In this document: one piece after another, positions 50,601-63,655 of the stretch
Layout: each line of letters begins with the position of its first letter
Position numbering within the stretch: the stretch's first letter is position 1
Origin: Ectocarpus siliculosus
Lineage: Eukaryota; Sar; Phaeophyceae; Ectocarpales; Ectocarpaceae
DNA: 64,000 nt
Assembly (NCBI GenBank): GCA_000310025.1
Contig: FN649740.1
Coordinates: 2,882,219 to 2,946,218 of the forward strand
Direction of reading: 5' to 3'
The notes under the pieces: model-generated
Told to the model about the DNA's origin: nothing
Database searches by the model: none
Seen by the model: the letters and a program-made list of their open reading frames with translations, nothing else
Program-made: the position numbers and the translations under genes

Positions 50601-51781
50601 CAGTTTGATGCCTCGCGGTGCGCGCCTCCGGCGACCTCACCCACCGCTGAACGAAGGCGTTTCGGCCGACCGAGGGTGTAGTGTTGCTGTCGCATCCGCA
50701 GCACGGACACGATGTGTTTGGAAACTCACTTGTTGAACATGCGCGTTGTCTCAGGCATTATTCGGCAAGACGGCCGATTCCCTGGAGAGGAGTACGGAAA
50801 ACGAGGACGAGTACATGATTCACGAAAGAGAGGTGATGGTAAACGCCTTGGGAACGTATGCATATTGGTCTAGAGTTTTCCTGATAGCTTCCACATGTCG
50901 TCACGTCTGCCTGTTACGAAATTTTCAATGCAACATCCACACGCAATTTTTTCAAGCACCCCCCCCCCCCCTCATGTGGAAACAATGCTCCTTCCTTTCG
51001 AGGACGCGTGGTCAATGGCCTCAGAGTTAAGGCATGCACAACGTGAGTACGCACCCCCCATCCCATCCCTTCGCGCTGGCGTCCTCGCCGCTCGTTGTCG
51101 TTTTCGCCAGCCCATGACCAACAGTTTCGTGAGCGTGCCGGCCGACCTGGGGCAGTTGAATTGCGCCGCTCTCGTGGCGGGTGTGATCGCCGGAGTCTTG
51201 GACGGAGCCTCGTTCGTGAGTGCCGCACGTGGTCTCGGCCTGCTCGGTTTGTTTACTCAGAGGCGCCCGGTTGTGTTTTTGGTCGGTTTGCGTCCGATCC
51301 TGATTTCTGGCAGGGGCGATTGTACCGAGTCTTGGACGACCACGCCTTCTTCGCCCGTTACTGGGCTCGTGTCGGGCGTGGTGAACTTTCTCCTTGTCTA
51401 GACCCGTGTAAATCTGCCAAGAGGTTTTCCGTCTTGTCGTCGCGGCTTGGCGTGATGTGTCCGTCTAATCACTTCCATGCAGCGCGAGAGATGAATCTGG
51501 AGCGTGGGGTATTTGTTCCATTTGTCGGTATTTTCATGAAACACGCGACCGCGGTTTTCAGGAGATTCCCTCGCGATCGCGATCGTTGAACGCCATCGAC
51601 AGCCCTGCCGTCACCCCCGCCCCGCCCTCCCTGCCATGCCTCTCTACCCCCGTGGTGTGATTTGTAGCCGGCGCGGGTCTCCGCACACAACGTGGAGATG
51701 GAGAAGGGGCAGCGAGAAAAGACGGTGTTTTTGATCAAGTTTGATCCTGAGGTTTTGGCTAGGGAAGCCAGGTTAGGATAA
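47692..51781 (+). CDS. TRAPPC5: TRAPP complex subunit TRAPPC5/Trs31, 6 exons
   Basis: A Bet3-family subunit of the TRAPP tethering complexes that activate Rab1/Ypt1 in ER-Golgi and related traffic. Exons: 47692-47781, 48335-48423, 50113-50239, 50755-50832, 51111-51215 and 51668-51781. Phases agree throughout and the total is 200 residues, against about 190 in animals. Landmarks are THILDRQ near the start, VSLSAFSFLFSEMVQYF, LEEAGYGMGLRVLEL, LFGKTADSLE, SVPADLGQLNCAALVAGV and KTVFLIKFDPEVLARE just before the TAA. The chosen ATG gives the usual short basic N-terminus. Intron 3 appears to start with GC (AAG/GCGAGT at 50239/50240), a known minor donor class. Intron 4 contains a LINE tail fragment. 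The gene is divergent from Rpn8 and convergent with the acyltransferase gene. Confidence 0.95.
50972..51054 (+). mobile_element. LINE 3'-end fragment, copy L3, in a TRAPPC5 intron
   Basis: About 80 bp match the last 80 bp of L1 and L2: tgtggaaacaatgctcc, cgaggacgcgtggtcaatgg, aaggcatgcac, gtgagtacgc, then six Cs. A C-run of about 13 also precedes it (50959-50971). It is either an extreme 5' truncation of the LINE or a minimal SINE using the same tail. Confidence 0.7.
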
Positions 51782-53090
51782 GATAAACCAAAAGATGGCC
51801 CACGGGATCGCATGGATGAGCGTGGCGGGCGAGGCTTCGTGGTGAAGATGAAGCTGAGTTGTTATGATTGTGTTTGGGAGTATCGAGGGTCCCCTCGACA
51901 GTTTTTGTATTTCCCAGTAGAGGTCCAGCCCACTTTCCCACGGGTGAATTCGTTTACCCAAGGCCAAGCTCGAATGCCGCTTGAGTCGATAATTTCAATT
52001 TTCCCGGGTGGTGCACATTTTCAGCGCACAACGCGACGAATCGATACTTGCTGTAGTCGCATGAAAGTGAAAACGGTGGGTTTTTGTAGGCGGCATGTGT
52101 AGTGCGATTGGCATGTAGTAAGTGGGGGGGTCGATTTTCCACTATTCATGCCATGTTTTTCTCATGCATTGTTTGTTTGAGAAGGCACATGCACAGGCGG
52201 CGCGTATTGAAACAGCGACACTACACTCGGGCAAATCGAAAAAAACGATTGGGGGCACGCACACGCAGTTGTTAAGAAACGAGGACGTCGTCGATGTATT
52301 TGGAGTACGTCCGCAGGGGGGATCAGTTCTATCCAGCTGCTTCCGCGGGATGCCACAGGGCACTGTCACGTATACTTTGACAGATGGGAGGGACGTAAAC
52401 AAATGGTTCCGACCTTCGTTACACACAAAGTAGCGAGAGGAACCTATATCGACGCACGCGCGCATGTAGATGCTAATTTCCATGGATTGGATACCGATGG
52501 GGGTAATTGTTGCGAGTGGTTTGGACGACCTGCCGAAGTCTCCGGGGATGTAGATTAGGCACCGCCAAACCGTTGGAGTGTAGAGCGGAATATAAGTCCA
52601 CGCTAGGGGGTAAGGGCTTGATCGCGAGACTAACGTTTTTGCCCAACAGCGCACTCACCACCGCTTGCTGAACGAGTACAGTAACCGCTTGACCAATTCT
52701 ACCTTCTTGTGGCACTACGACACCATGATCGGCAGGCCCTTGCCGGGTGGTGGTTGGTATGTTGTATACCTCTCCTTGTTGCGTTTTCACTGTATCTCAA
52801 CCAGCGCTCGCTCCAGTAGACCTACCAACCGTTGTGGTCTGCATAGCCTGCATAGCAAGAACGAGTAGCTCGGAAATACAACAATCGATGTACAACACAT
52901 AGCCTAGTTGCTCATTGAGGGCTAGAGACTCGAACAACATCAATTGTCAATTTGGAACCATTCACCACATAGACAATCCCAATCACCGAACACATTCCGT
53001 GATCCACGAGGCACTCCGGTTTGTACAATCAGCAACGTTGCTCGAGAGCTAGGGCGCGGGACTCCCGCAGCTCCGACACTTGTCACAAAA
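51782..53090. other. Convergent intergenic region, no gene recognised
   Basis: It lies between the stops of TRAPPC5 (+) and the acyltransferase gene (-). Long but unremarkable open frames occur on the minus strand at 52142-52790. A minus-strand SKYIDDVLVS peptide near 52280-52310 superficially resembles a reverse-transcriptase YxDD box but stops at once and has no RT neighbours. Confidence 0.3.
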
Positions 53091-56066
53091 TCACTCGGCC
53101 ATATGGGTGTGTCGCCACCACTGCCACACACAATAATCCACAACCAAAGTTAGGGGCATGTACATCCCACCGTAGACTACGACAGCTGCCCAACCTCTCC
53201 GGCGGCCAATCTTAGGCCGGAGAGGTTCTTTCCTTCCCAAGCGTGGGGCCTCACTCCCCTGCTGCCCAGTCACAACCCCGTTCTTGTTCGCAACATCCTT
53301 CGAAGGGTGGCCCGCATGCTGGCCATCCGCGGCCTCCCCGTTCTCAGCGCAGATACCATTCCCGCTACACGCGTTGACTGCGCCTTTCGCTGTGGTTGGT
53401 CTCGCGGCCGTGCGGGGCACTGCTGCAGAATTCGCCGCTTCCGTTTCGGCCGAGAATCCAACACCGTCACCGCCAGCAGCGGCAATGGATGTGAACGCAC
53501 GCCTGCCCGTAGGCCGTGTGCCGGGGGTGCTGGTGTCCGCCACAACAGGGAACAGCGTGTCCCAGAAGGGCGCCATGGACGCGGTGACGGCGAGGAAGAA
53601 GGTGCTGAACGGCCAAACCGTGCGCCGCATGGCCACGAACCCAACGGCCTCGTGCACTACGCCCGACACGAGGAACGAGCATACGACCGAAGCCAGCCAC
53701 CACCGCGTCACTATGCCCGCATCAGCACCGTGCCGAGCCTTGCCCCTGTTTCTTCCGCAATAAGTTGGGTAATCGAGCGCAGAGACATTTAGACCAAGGG
53801 TTTCGACAATTTCATCGAAACGTGGATGGTTGAAACAGCCCCTACACCCTCACATGACAGCAATTCCTTCAATGCAGAGGGGCACTAGACTGGTATACCA
53901 TCGATTATTGCTTCAAGAGTTACTCAGCACAAACAAGAAAAGAAACACCCGTGGCGTAACCTCTCAAAACCCCGCACCATGTCTAACTGAAACAAGCGAC
54001 TAGCGAGGTCATATCGTCGTGTTTTCAAGTAGCACAGCACCCTAGCTGGAGCTTGTTCGACCCCAATCGTATGGGAAGAAGGTGCCCGTCTCCGGTCGAA
54101 TGTCACGAAAATCTTCGTCGAAGAAAACCCGGTGACCGATACCGCATTCGACGGTACTTTTTCGCAAGCGCACAACCGTTAAAAGGAACCCACCTTCCCG
54201 AAGAAACAAGATTACGACAAAAGAGAGGATTATATTTCGAAGCCCCCACTCTCACCCAGTGGTCGATGAAGTCCCTTTCGGCCGATAGTCATGGACGCCA
54301 TTCGAGCCGCCGCTATTGCCGTTGGTTGCGGGCGGTTTGTCCTCTTCTCTGGCAACACGCCTGCGACGGTGGCGGAGTGCCTCCCGCTGTCCCACCTCGA
54401 TCATCGGACGCTGGACGCTCTCCGACAGCCACCGGTGCACGGGCGCCGACCATAGGCGAAAGTAGTCGCGGACATCGTCTACAACCAGCCACCAGGGGCC
54501 TGGTTGAGGAGGCGAAACGGGAAAAAGTCACCATGGTGTGGCAACTCTGGTGCGTTAAAACAGCCGACGGTAGTGTCATTTTTCGACCGTACCATTTCCA
54601 CGAAAAAGGGTGGTGGAATGTAGCAAGCAGCAGCTTCGATGAACGGGAATTAGAGTACACTCGCCCTGGATGCAACAACCATCACGCGAGTGCCTGTGTA
54701 CGGGAGAAACGTACGACAGCGGAGGGGTCAGGCACCGCGAATTGCGGGAGGGAACGGTACCCGCATCAAGTGACGCAGAGGGCATCCGAAATGATACTCT
54801 TGGAAAAGGCAGCGACGCACGAAGCTTCCTCCTCGACGAGGGCGTCGTCCCTAACAAGCGTTTGTGGTTTGTGGTGCAACGTTTGTCACCTGCAGAGAAA
54901 ACGTAACGGACCCCTGAGCATTCCCGAATCCACGGGTCATGCCGTGGTGCTTGTCCTACTAGACCCGTACTAGGGGTGAATCGGTCGCCTACCAATGAGA
55001 ACGAGAGCTCACCGTAGGTATTCCGGTCCGGATACCCGTAAAGCTCCGCGCAGCCGAGGCACACCGAGTGGAAGAAGGCGTAGAACATCAAGAAGTGCAT
55101 CATCGGCGAGAAGACGAACACACCGAGACACGCGGCGATGGCCACCGTCAAGCCCGGATGACCCGTCCCGTCGTCGGCAAAGGTCCACCCGGGGACACAA
55201 CCAACCCCCCCACCCACGCAACTTCCTCCGCCGCTCGCAAAGAGCGAGCCGATGCTCCTGCTGCTGTCGTGCAACCACCACCCGCTGCCATCGGTGCGGC
55301 GCAACTCCGCCCAGTCCTCCTCGTCCGCCCAGCCGGCGACGCCCCCAGAGTGCAGGGCTTCCGCCAGGACGCGCAGCGCCGGGGCGAACAGGGCCGAGCA
55401 GGCCACGTGCACCGCGACGTAGGTGAGACCCGCGTGCAAGAACTCGGAGGCGGCGGCGGCGACGCGAGGTGGCCTTCGAGCCCCCGACTTGAGGTACTGC
55501 GGCCGACACACCAGGGACGGGGCCAGCACGAGGAAGAACGCGAACTCTCGGAAGGTGAGGGCGGGGTTGGCCGCGTGGGCGCAACCGTCGTCGCCGTTCG
55601 CCGTTGAGCTTGGTGAATTTGACCTAGGATCCCGTTGAAGAACACTTCTACGTGCAGGAGAAATTGCTAATTTTCCGCTCGCAGCCGCTGCGCGGTCGCC
55701 CTCGTCTGCGTTTTCTGCCACCCCTGCCGCATCAAGGTCTTCATGCGCCGCCGCCACGGCGATCGCTGCTTCAGCGGCGACAGGGCGAGCCTTCTGCACG
55801 AACGACACCGACTTGAGCGTAAGAGCGGCGCACTGCAGGCCGACGCATAGCCCCGAAGCGATGCCCCAGCGGTAAACCCCGGCCGCGTACACCGCGATGG
55901 CCCACACGGCCATCGACGGAACGGCGGCGGCGATCGTCTTGGCTGTTGTGCTAGACACTCGCCGACACGGAAGGGCTGCACGAGTGTCACCATGGGGGGA
56001 GGGAGGCGAGAGGGGGTCACGTTTATCCCGGCACCCACGTTTCCTACCAAGGCTTGAGTACAACAA
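53091..56066 (-). CDS. Membrane-bound O-acyltransferase, DGAT1/sterol acyltransferase type (5' exons unresolved)
   Basis: MBOAT enzymes of this branch esterify diacylglycerol or sterols with acyl-CoA in the ER membrane. Exons on the minus strand: 55013 to 55942 (or up to an in-frame Met at 56066), 54256-54478 and 53091-53745; phases agree (1, 2, stop). Landmarks in order: LKSVSFV, a disordered Ala/Asp/Glu-rich loop, FREFAFFLVLAPSLV.RPQY, several hydrophobic helices, FYAFFHSV.LGCAELYGYPD, YFRLWSAPVHRWLSESV, then SFLVSGVVHEAVGF with the catalytic-type His and the terminal helix MPLTLVVDYCVWQWW. The usual aspartate-tryptophan-rich stretch after the PDR motif is missing or sits on an unseen small exon. 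A low-complexity insertion of about 100 residues precedes the last helix. The first transmembrane exons must lie to the right of 56066. DGAT1 and ACAT cannot be separated here. Confidence 0.8.
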
Positions 56067-58355
56067 TAGACAAACTAGGGGTTACGCAAGGTGCTTTCTG
56101 CAAGCAGCTTCAAGTAGAGCACGGTGACGGAAGAACAATATTTGCGCGTCGTTTGCACTCTTGTCTACCGAGATAATCGTCCATTTCGGGCAGCGAACGC
56201 CATGAGACCATCTGGAGAGCAAGTAGAGAGAAGCCAAATTACCCCCAAAGGTTATCCCTGGAAAGATTCAACAGCCGAGTTCTAGCTCGTTGGCTGTTGA
56301 TTGGCGTCCGGTCTCTGTTGTGGCCAAACTCAAAGTCACGCACAGAGCACAATGCTATAAATCTCGGTGATCGCCCGCAACGTTCTGGTTCTGAATCCCC
56401 TCGACACCGAAACGTGGGCACCACCGGAAAGAGGTGAACTCTCTGGGACCAAACACCTCACTCTGTACTACGACTGTTCACCGAGGCAAAGAGAAAAGGC
56501 GTGTAGGTCTGGGAGTCGATGAGAAAATGGCGTGCATCCCTCTCAGCTGACACCGGTTCGATGTCCAAGAACAACCTGATGGACCCAGGTCCTAGTTGGG
56601 GGCAAACTCCGATCTGCTCTCGAAACTCCTTCTCGAACGGGCACATCCGCATTACCGTGGATGCGGTCGATTCTTATGCAGCCGGAAAATTGGTCTCGGA
56701 CACATGGTTTTATCCAAATAGTGACACCCCCATCAACGTACAAGGGGTATGTCTCGCTAGGGAAAAGTATCTTCCGTGTACACAACACGAGATAGTGCCG
56801 CAGACCACACGGGCACAAAACCGTGACGGACGCCGTTTCGGGGCGTGTGCTTCAGTTTCCTAACGGAGGGAACGGCAAGTGTGTCGGCTATGGGATGCCA
56901 GAGTACCGAGAGTTTGGCGGGGGAGTGGTGGCCGGAGCAGTTTCGGTGTTGATATTTTCGAGTCGGAACTCGACGTGAAAAATAGAGCGCAAGTGAACCC
57001 CGACCGTTTTCGTACCGACTTCTCGCCACTGGCGCATCCCTCAACTCACTACTCTCGCGCCCTTCGTCAACTCCCTGGAGAACACGCTTCAAACGTTTCT
57101 ATGGCCATTGGTTTCTCGGCAGCCCCTACTAGCGGCGCGGTTCCGTTTTATGCTTGAATCAAAGATTTTGGTACAAAATGTAGACTTTTCTCTGGGAAAA
57201 CAACCATGTATTAGTAGCGCCCCAAGAGTGGCATCCACTACTCTACCACGGCAGTCACGAGCACACTGTCGGGATTGTTTCGACGTTTGATGCACAAGCC
57301 TGAAAACTCTGAACCGACGAAGCGTTTTTCCCTTCTGCGCACCTCTTGGATTCTGAATGGCCGCTGGAGAACACCGCTGGTAGATGGGGTACACCAAGAA
57401 CGACGTTACGGTCCCCATCACCCTGTTTCATGCACGCCATACAGCAGTTTGTCAAACACAATAAACGATTGTTCCGGTTTTGAGGTGATGTAGCACATGC
57501 ATGCGGATCGAAGTCGTAGGGAAAATGATCACGCAACTCTCCGGGGTAGCGCTTGCTCACTTCACGATGATGAACATTCATGCCTTTCGAAACCGACCGG
57601 CCAATGTTCCTGGCCCTGACAGAGACATCACCGACATACGTGTGTTCCTACTGATGCTCCTTTTACTTCGTACATATGAAGGTTTGAGCTCGGAGGGGGT
57701 ACGCCTAAAACTGGTGCCTATCGAGATACACCTCATGGATGACTTCTCCACTGCAAGATAGCGAAAACGTACAGTGTACGTCGGCTGGAATCGCGGGGTA
57801 CGCTTGTTGCCGTAAGGTGTTGCCATTTCCAATCTCCATCACCAATGGTACTGTAGACGGAAGTATGGTTGGACATAGGCATAACCGTCGGCAATACAGC
57901 GAAGCAGGCCCATGAAAGAAAACGATTTCATCTTTGCCCCACGTACATGCATCCCAGCGCTGACACCATGCCCCCAAAGTGCTTCTGGAGGAGTGCAAGG
58001 TGCATGCCTTTGGCGAGGTACACCCCCCACTCCGCGCTGCTGCTGCTGCCACCGCTGCCGTCTGCACCCGAGGCCGCGATGGACATCGCCACTACGACAA
58101 GCAGAGCACTCGTCCTGACAGAGGGAGTTTGGAGCCAGAGGGAGTTTGGAGCGGTCGAAAGACGGATGCAGGCATCAATCACTTAGAAGGCTACAAATGT
58201 AAAACAACTCATAGTGTTGAAGCGATTTTCAGCGTGGGTAAGGGCCCTTCCCATCAGCACGCTCGCACAATCAGCGGTGCCACACTCAGGGCTCCCTCCA
58301 CGTACGAAAAATACTGGTACCACGCTAGGAGAGCTTGAGGTGAAAGATTCACCCG
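56067..58355. other. Unassigned region
   Basis: It should contain the 5' exons and promoter of the acyltransferase gene on the minus strand, but no hydrophobic exon candidate stands out. A 114-codon plus-strand frame (56519-56860) is open but unrecognised. Confidence 0.3.
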
Positions 58356-58371
58356 CCCCCCTCGTATCGTA

Positions 58372-59838
58372 CCCTCACATTGTTCCAGGTGTTCATCAAC
58401 GACCTGTTGGAAGTCCTAGAGGCAGTCCGGAAGGGAGTAAAAGTAGGGGACACGGAAACTTCGGTGTCGGGAATGCTGTGTGCGGATGATTTTTTTGGTA
58501 TGTCGGACACCCCTGAGGAACTGCAACTGCAAATTGACGCGGCGAAGAAGTTTGATGATAAGCGGAGATTGTCTGCCAACGTTAAGAAGAGTGCCGTCAT
58601 GGTATGCAACGAGGACAGGGAGGAACCAGTAGAATACAGATGGAAGTGGGGGATCGAGGAGATTGCAGCAGTGGACCAGTACACATACATGTACCTCGGA
58701 GTAGAGATCGCAAAAGACTGCTCGTGGAATGCACACGAGTCCAAGGTACCGGAAAAGGGCAAAGCACGAGCAAGGAAGCTGCCCCCAATACTCGCAAACC
58801 GGCACCTCGATACACGCATCAAATTGACGGTTTTGAAGAGCGTAGTCGTACCGCCGGTAGAGTACGCGACGTATGGGAAGGAAATAAGAAGGTCGTGAAA
58901 GAACTCGAGGCGGCGCAGATGAAAGCAGCGAAAATCATCCTAGGATGCTCCAAGTGCACAAGAAATGCAGCCGTCAGGGCAGAACTGGGGATCCAATCCC
59001 TACGGTCGGGAAGAGACGCACGGAAGCTGACATGGCAGTATCGCATGTGCGGGACGGGAGAGGAGAGGTTGCTGAGAATAGTATGGGAGGCGAAGTGGCA
59101 AGCAAAAAGAGGGGTAGACATCCCACGGAATGGGTCAAGGTTGTAGAGGACGTATGGAAGGGGTTCGAAATCGACGAAGATGAAACGCTGGGAACGGAGG
59201 GTCTACTGGGGTTCAAGGAGAAGATATCTGTTGCTTGTGCCGAGAGAGAATAACAGAATCTAAGGAAAGAAACCAAGGATAAGGAGGGTCTAGAAGTGTA
59301 CGGAATGTTGAAAGAAGGAATTGAGTTCAAGGGTTACATACATGGACCAATGGATGCAGGGACAAAGCTCAAGGTCAAATTCAGGACCGGAGACATAGGC
59401 CTTCGAGAACGTCGACGAACACATAGGACGGTAGACGACGAAGACGACAAGTTCAAATGTGATTGCGGCTTCGAATGCGAAGACCGTGTTCACGTAGTCG
59501 CGGAATGTCAGTTGTATGAAAAGGAGAGAGAAGTGTACATGACTGAGCTGGGAAAAATACAAGGGAGGTACAGGGAGACGTTTGAGGCATGGAATAGAGA
59601 GGAGAGGACGGAAGCTGTACTGGGGAGTAGGACGTGGGTTGAAAAGGAGGGAAGGGGTATCGTTAGGATAGATAGACTAGGGACGACATTTCTGAGCCAC
59701 CTTTGGCAAAGTAGGAAGGAACGATTGGCCATCGGTTATCGGTCCTTTGGGAACAATGCTCCGTCCTCTCAAGGACGCGTGGTCAATGGTCTAACCGCGA
59801 AGGCATGCAAAACATAAGATTACCCCCCCCCCCCCCCC
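58372..59838 (+). mobile_element. 5'-truncated LINE, copy L2, with target-site duplication
   Basis: It begins inside reverse transcriptase (VFINDLLEVLEAVRKGVKVG) with the catalytic box in the form CADDFFGMSDTPEEL, then the thumb (YMYLGVEIAKDCSWNAHESK, LTVLKSVVVPPVEYA). After frameshifts near 58870 come LEAAQMKAAKIILGCS and the terminal zinc-like motif CDCGFECEDRVHVVAECQLY. Stops and shifts make it inactive. The 3' end is aaggcatgcaaaacataagatta plus 16 Cs. The flanks tcgtatcgta (58362-58371) and tcgtattgta (59839-59848) form a one-mismatch target-site duplication, each preceded by a C-run. This is the longest LINE copy in the window and the reference for L1 and L3. Confidence 0.88.
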
Positions 59839-59848
59839 TCGTATTGTA

Positions 59849-62800
59849 AATGCTAGGAACCGGCACCCCAGCTCGGCGGGACACACAAACTCCAGGTCTC
59901 TGTCCTGACGCATGAATTGCGAGGACTGTAAGGGCACGGTACGTTACGTTACGTAGCCCGGGACACCCCTCCAGAGGAGTATTGTTCGTCCAAACCCAGC
60001 TGTGTCGATAACTCTCGTAACATCCGATTATATGTGTTCGCCGGCAAGCCAACACCCTACAGAACGAGCTTGAGACGATCCGCAGGAAGGAAAGTGTTCG
60101 TGGCGGAAAGAAGGCCGCTGATGGGTTTGCAAGTCAACTGAACAGGCTAGTATAGACAACACCGCCGTTGTTCTTGCAATTGACGAGTGCTTCCGACTAG
60201 AACTGAATCTTAGCTGATGCCATGGACGAAGTAATCCAGCCATACCGCCGCTTAACCCGACCCCGATCGCATCGGTACATACGGCAGCATGAAGGCGGGA
60301 GATGGCCAAGCGACGGATGTCTGAGAGAGTCACAACGCCACTGCCGGATGCCCTTCCGAAGGGCCCTATCAAGTTTCAAGCTTCCCTGACCAAGACTGCA
60401 GCTACAAAGACTCCGACCTTCCCACAATACATTTATGTATTTGTATCTCCAGCCTATCTCTGTGTGGTTTGACGCCCCATTTATGCGCTGCAGCTGCCAA
60501 GGTGTCAATGCTGACATGTTCCCCCTCGGCGAAATTGGAAATTGTTGAATGCCTGATCTAGACAATGGATTCGAACGGCATTCTGTGAGTGCGGAGTACA
60601 CGGACAACTCGCGACTTATCGACCTTTTGGCTTCTTCAACACACTGCAATCATTTTGGAGGTGCGAAGCGCTATGTATGGAAGGACCCTCTACACCTTTC
60701 ATGATGATGGCTTAGAACACGTCGTTGAAGGTTGGGGGTATTGTAAAGTTGGAAAAATAATCTGCATCTCGACCTAAAACAAAATGCGCTAGAGAATCAC
60801 GTCTGTAAAGGCAGAACAGGTGTGCTCGCAACAGTTGTTAGGAAACCAACGACGTGTGGGTCCGTGAAACGTACCAGAAATGAGCACAAGGATGCCCAAG
60901 CGGACCACATATCTAAAGTGCGGAGAAACTCGCCACATCAACAATCTTGTGCAGACTACAAGCAGTATGTGTAGGTGAGCTGGTGAGGTTCGGTGGAATA
61001 GGCGTTGCACATTGATGCAGAAAAGCCGGAACCCCTCACCTTTGCCGATGGAGGGTCTGTCGTATCGCGTGCTGCAGGCTCTGGCGCTTGATGAGGAGGG
61101 AGAACTCTGGGTAGGCAGCAGGATCGTTGAGAAAAGGCTGGTTTTTCATGTCTCGCGTCCGCCGCTCTCGCCGACCGTGGCTATCTTGTCTTGATTGCTA
61201 CTGTGTACTTACGGATATCAGAGAGAGAGAAATAGGAAGAGAGGGAAACAGAAGGGAGAGAGCAGGTGGAGGCGATGTTTGGTTCGCTGCGGCGTTTGTC
61301 TCCGTGGCGTCCAATGATCGGGGCGGAGAAAAGGGACGTTATTTGTCGTGAGCTGTTGTGAGCTGTGTTGCCCTGGGGAAATATCGACCACGGCCCCGGG
61401 ATTTCATTTTTTTTTGTGCTTGAGGGTCCAACACAAACAGCAAACAACAAACGGGGTCGCGGCAGATGGGATCTTCTCTCGCTGCTCCTTGCTGCCGCGT
61501 GCTGCGTTGCTGCTGCTGCCGCTGCCGTGTGTGTACGTGTGTACGCCTCCCTACAACCTTCCTCGAACAATTTCTCCGCCCGTTCCTCGTCAGGGTTAAC
61601 ACGGATTCCGAAATCACATCGCTGTTCTTCTATCAGGTTTGGCCGAGCGTTCTGTCTGTACGCCCTACCGAAATACAGCCGGTTGATGCTGCTGTACATA
61701 TGCGTATCTCGTGGAGAACAACGATTGCAGACAGCAGGTAGACGGTAGCCACAGGGCAGTAGCTTGATCATCGATGCTGCAACGTCGCCTGTAGTTGTTG
61801 TGATGAAGCGCTTCTGGCCTCAGCTCGCACTGTATAATTAAGAAAAAGTAAATACACACACAGAGAGACTACCCAAATGCGATGGCCTGCAGAGCGGGCC
61901 ACATGTTGTCGCGTACAGGCAGTGAGGGCCCGATACAAAGCCGCATGAATAAGACCGCCTGCCCGATACTACTGTAGATAGGGCAGGGTATCAAGCGGCA
62001 GGGTAGCAGACTCAATACCTTGCAGTAGTCTATCTGCGATGATTTTTGCCGTGGCGAGTGCACCCGATCGTTGAATTTTGAATCCGCGTCATCATCAACA
62101 ACAACATGAAAAGAGGCTCTGTAACGGCCGTCGTGGTACCACACCCTGGACTAACTTCCAGAGCTCGGTTTATCCACACCACAAAGAGTGGCGGTGCCGA
62201 AAATGGTGGTGTGGGAACCGTCTCGTCGACAGCTTTCCGACAACGTTTCGCTGGGTTTACGCATCCTCTTCGTCATGGAATACTCGAGCTTAAAAACAGG
62301 GGGTGCGGGTGGTATCTTATGTTATGTCACCGACGGTAGAAGACCTGCTGTGTACCATACGTGCGTTCCATATTGATTTGGTCTTTCGGTGGTTTCTCTG
62401 CGCAGAGTGTCGTAGCAGCACTTGTAAAGCTATTCCCCGCGACCTCTGTTTATGACACGTCTTGTGTGGCGGCTGATAGAGGCCACGGGGACCATAGGCC
62501 CTACGGAAGTTGGAGGAGGCGATAGGCGGCACAGCAGTGCATGCATGCGAGAAAAAACATCCCGCCAAAAAAGGAGGCTCTTCTTCTTGAGCATTTTGTT
62601 CCCATGGCACAGCATTTTGTTTGAAGGTGACCCCTCTCCCGGCACACCGAAGCAACAGCAATAGCGAAGGTATCCGCCACGAGCTGTGTCCATGCTCCGT
62701 CTTGTGTGGTTATTGATACAGACCAGGAGTATCGAGGACGCTCAGAATTTGTGAGTCGGGGAGTGTGGGACAGCCCGAAAAAAAACGCCGCGTCTGCTGG

Positions 62801-63655
62801 GATCATATTTTTCCCCATCACCCAGGTTGTTACTCTCAAAACACACCTAACTTAGCAACAGCAATGACAATGGCATCCGCCACTAGCTCTGAGCGTGGCT
62901 CCCTTCCCCCGCCAGTGCTGTATTGGTAATCCCGGCCGTGTTGCGTGTTTCGCTGAGTGCTTCTTCTGTTTTCCTGGTGTGGCCCAAGCAACCGCGTGTG
63001 TCTGGGTGGGAAGTTCACGATGCGTTGGCTGGCATTTTCTCTGTAACTCTGCGGGGATGGGGGTAACAATCTCCAATGGTTGCTGGGTACAATTGCCGGT
63101 GAGGCACGACCATCTGCTATCGGGGCACGAGCAAACCGGTGTAGTGAAGAGCGCCCTATTTTTCTTGTTCCTCGCATGCCAGCAGATCGTCAATCGGTGC
63201 TCTTTAGATCTCGTGCTGGTCGAAAAGGATGGAAAATTCAGGCGGTCGTCTATTGACACTTGGGCGCCTGGTACTTGGGCCCCTGGTAGGCAAAGCTTGT
63301 GTTTTCCCTCCTCGGACGGAGGTAAAAGAACGGTCGCGTTTTTTGCGCTCTGCGGCTCATTCCAAGGCCAGTGAAATCGCTTGGCACCGACCTGGCCCGA
63401 TATAAGGCCCGTTCCAATTAGAACCCAGATTTGAATTTCCCCGATTGAAAGCACGGAACCATGAAAAGAAAACCGGCCCTTTTTCCGCTTGTTCTAATCT
63501 TGATGTTCACTATCTCTCTCTCGCGCTACTCCCTACATACCTCTTGTCTCTGAAAGCTGTCGCTGTCTTTCCCCCACCCTCTCTCGCGCGGCGTGCATGT
63601 GGCCCACTGGACCCGGGATAGATCGACGCACACCGTGCACGGAGTGACGGCAAGG
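59849..63655. other. No gene recognised; decayed repeats
   Basis: No supported exon is seen. A purine-rich GA tract lies at 61218-61265. Degenerate direct repeats of about 40 bp (agcaacagcaatgacaatggcatccgcc-like) occur at about 62651 and 62855, and cttgtgtgg-centred words at 62461 and 62700. The last few hundred bases should hold the promoter and 5' UTR, or upstream exons, of the EsV-1-7 gene. Confidence 0.3.

Noticed and set aside
52142-52790. Minus-strand frames with a YIDDV peptide, considered as a reverse-transcriptase remnant
   Set aside because: The frame stops immediately after the motif and no other RT block is adjacent.
54053-54973. 306-codon plus-strand open frame
   Set aside because: It overlaps the acyltransferase exon 54256-54478 in antisense and its intron. 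The peptide has no domain or hydrophobic pattern, and the GC-rich antisense of coding sequence explains the lack of stops.
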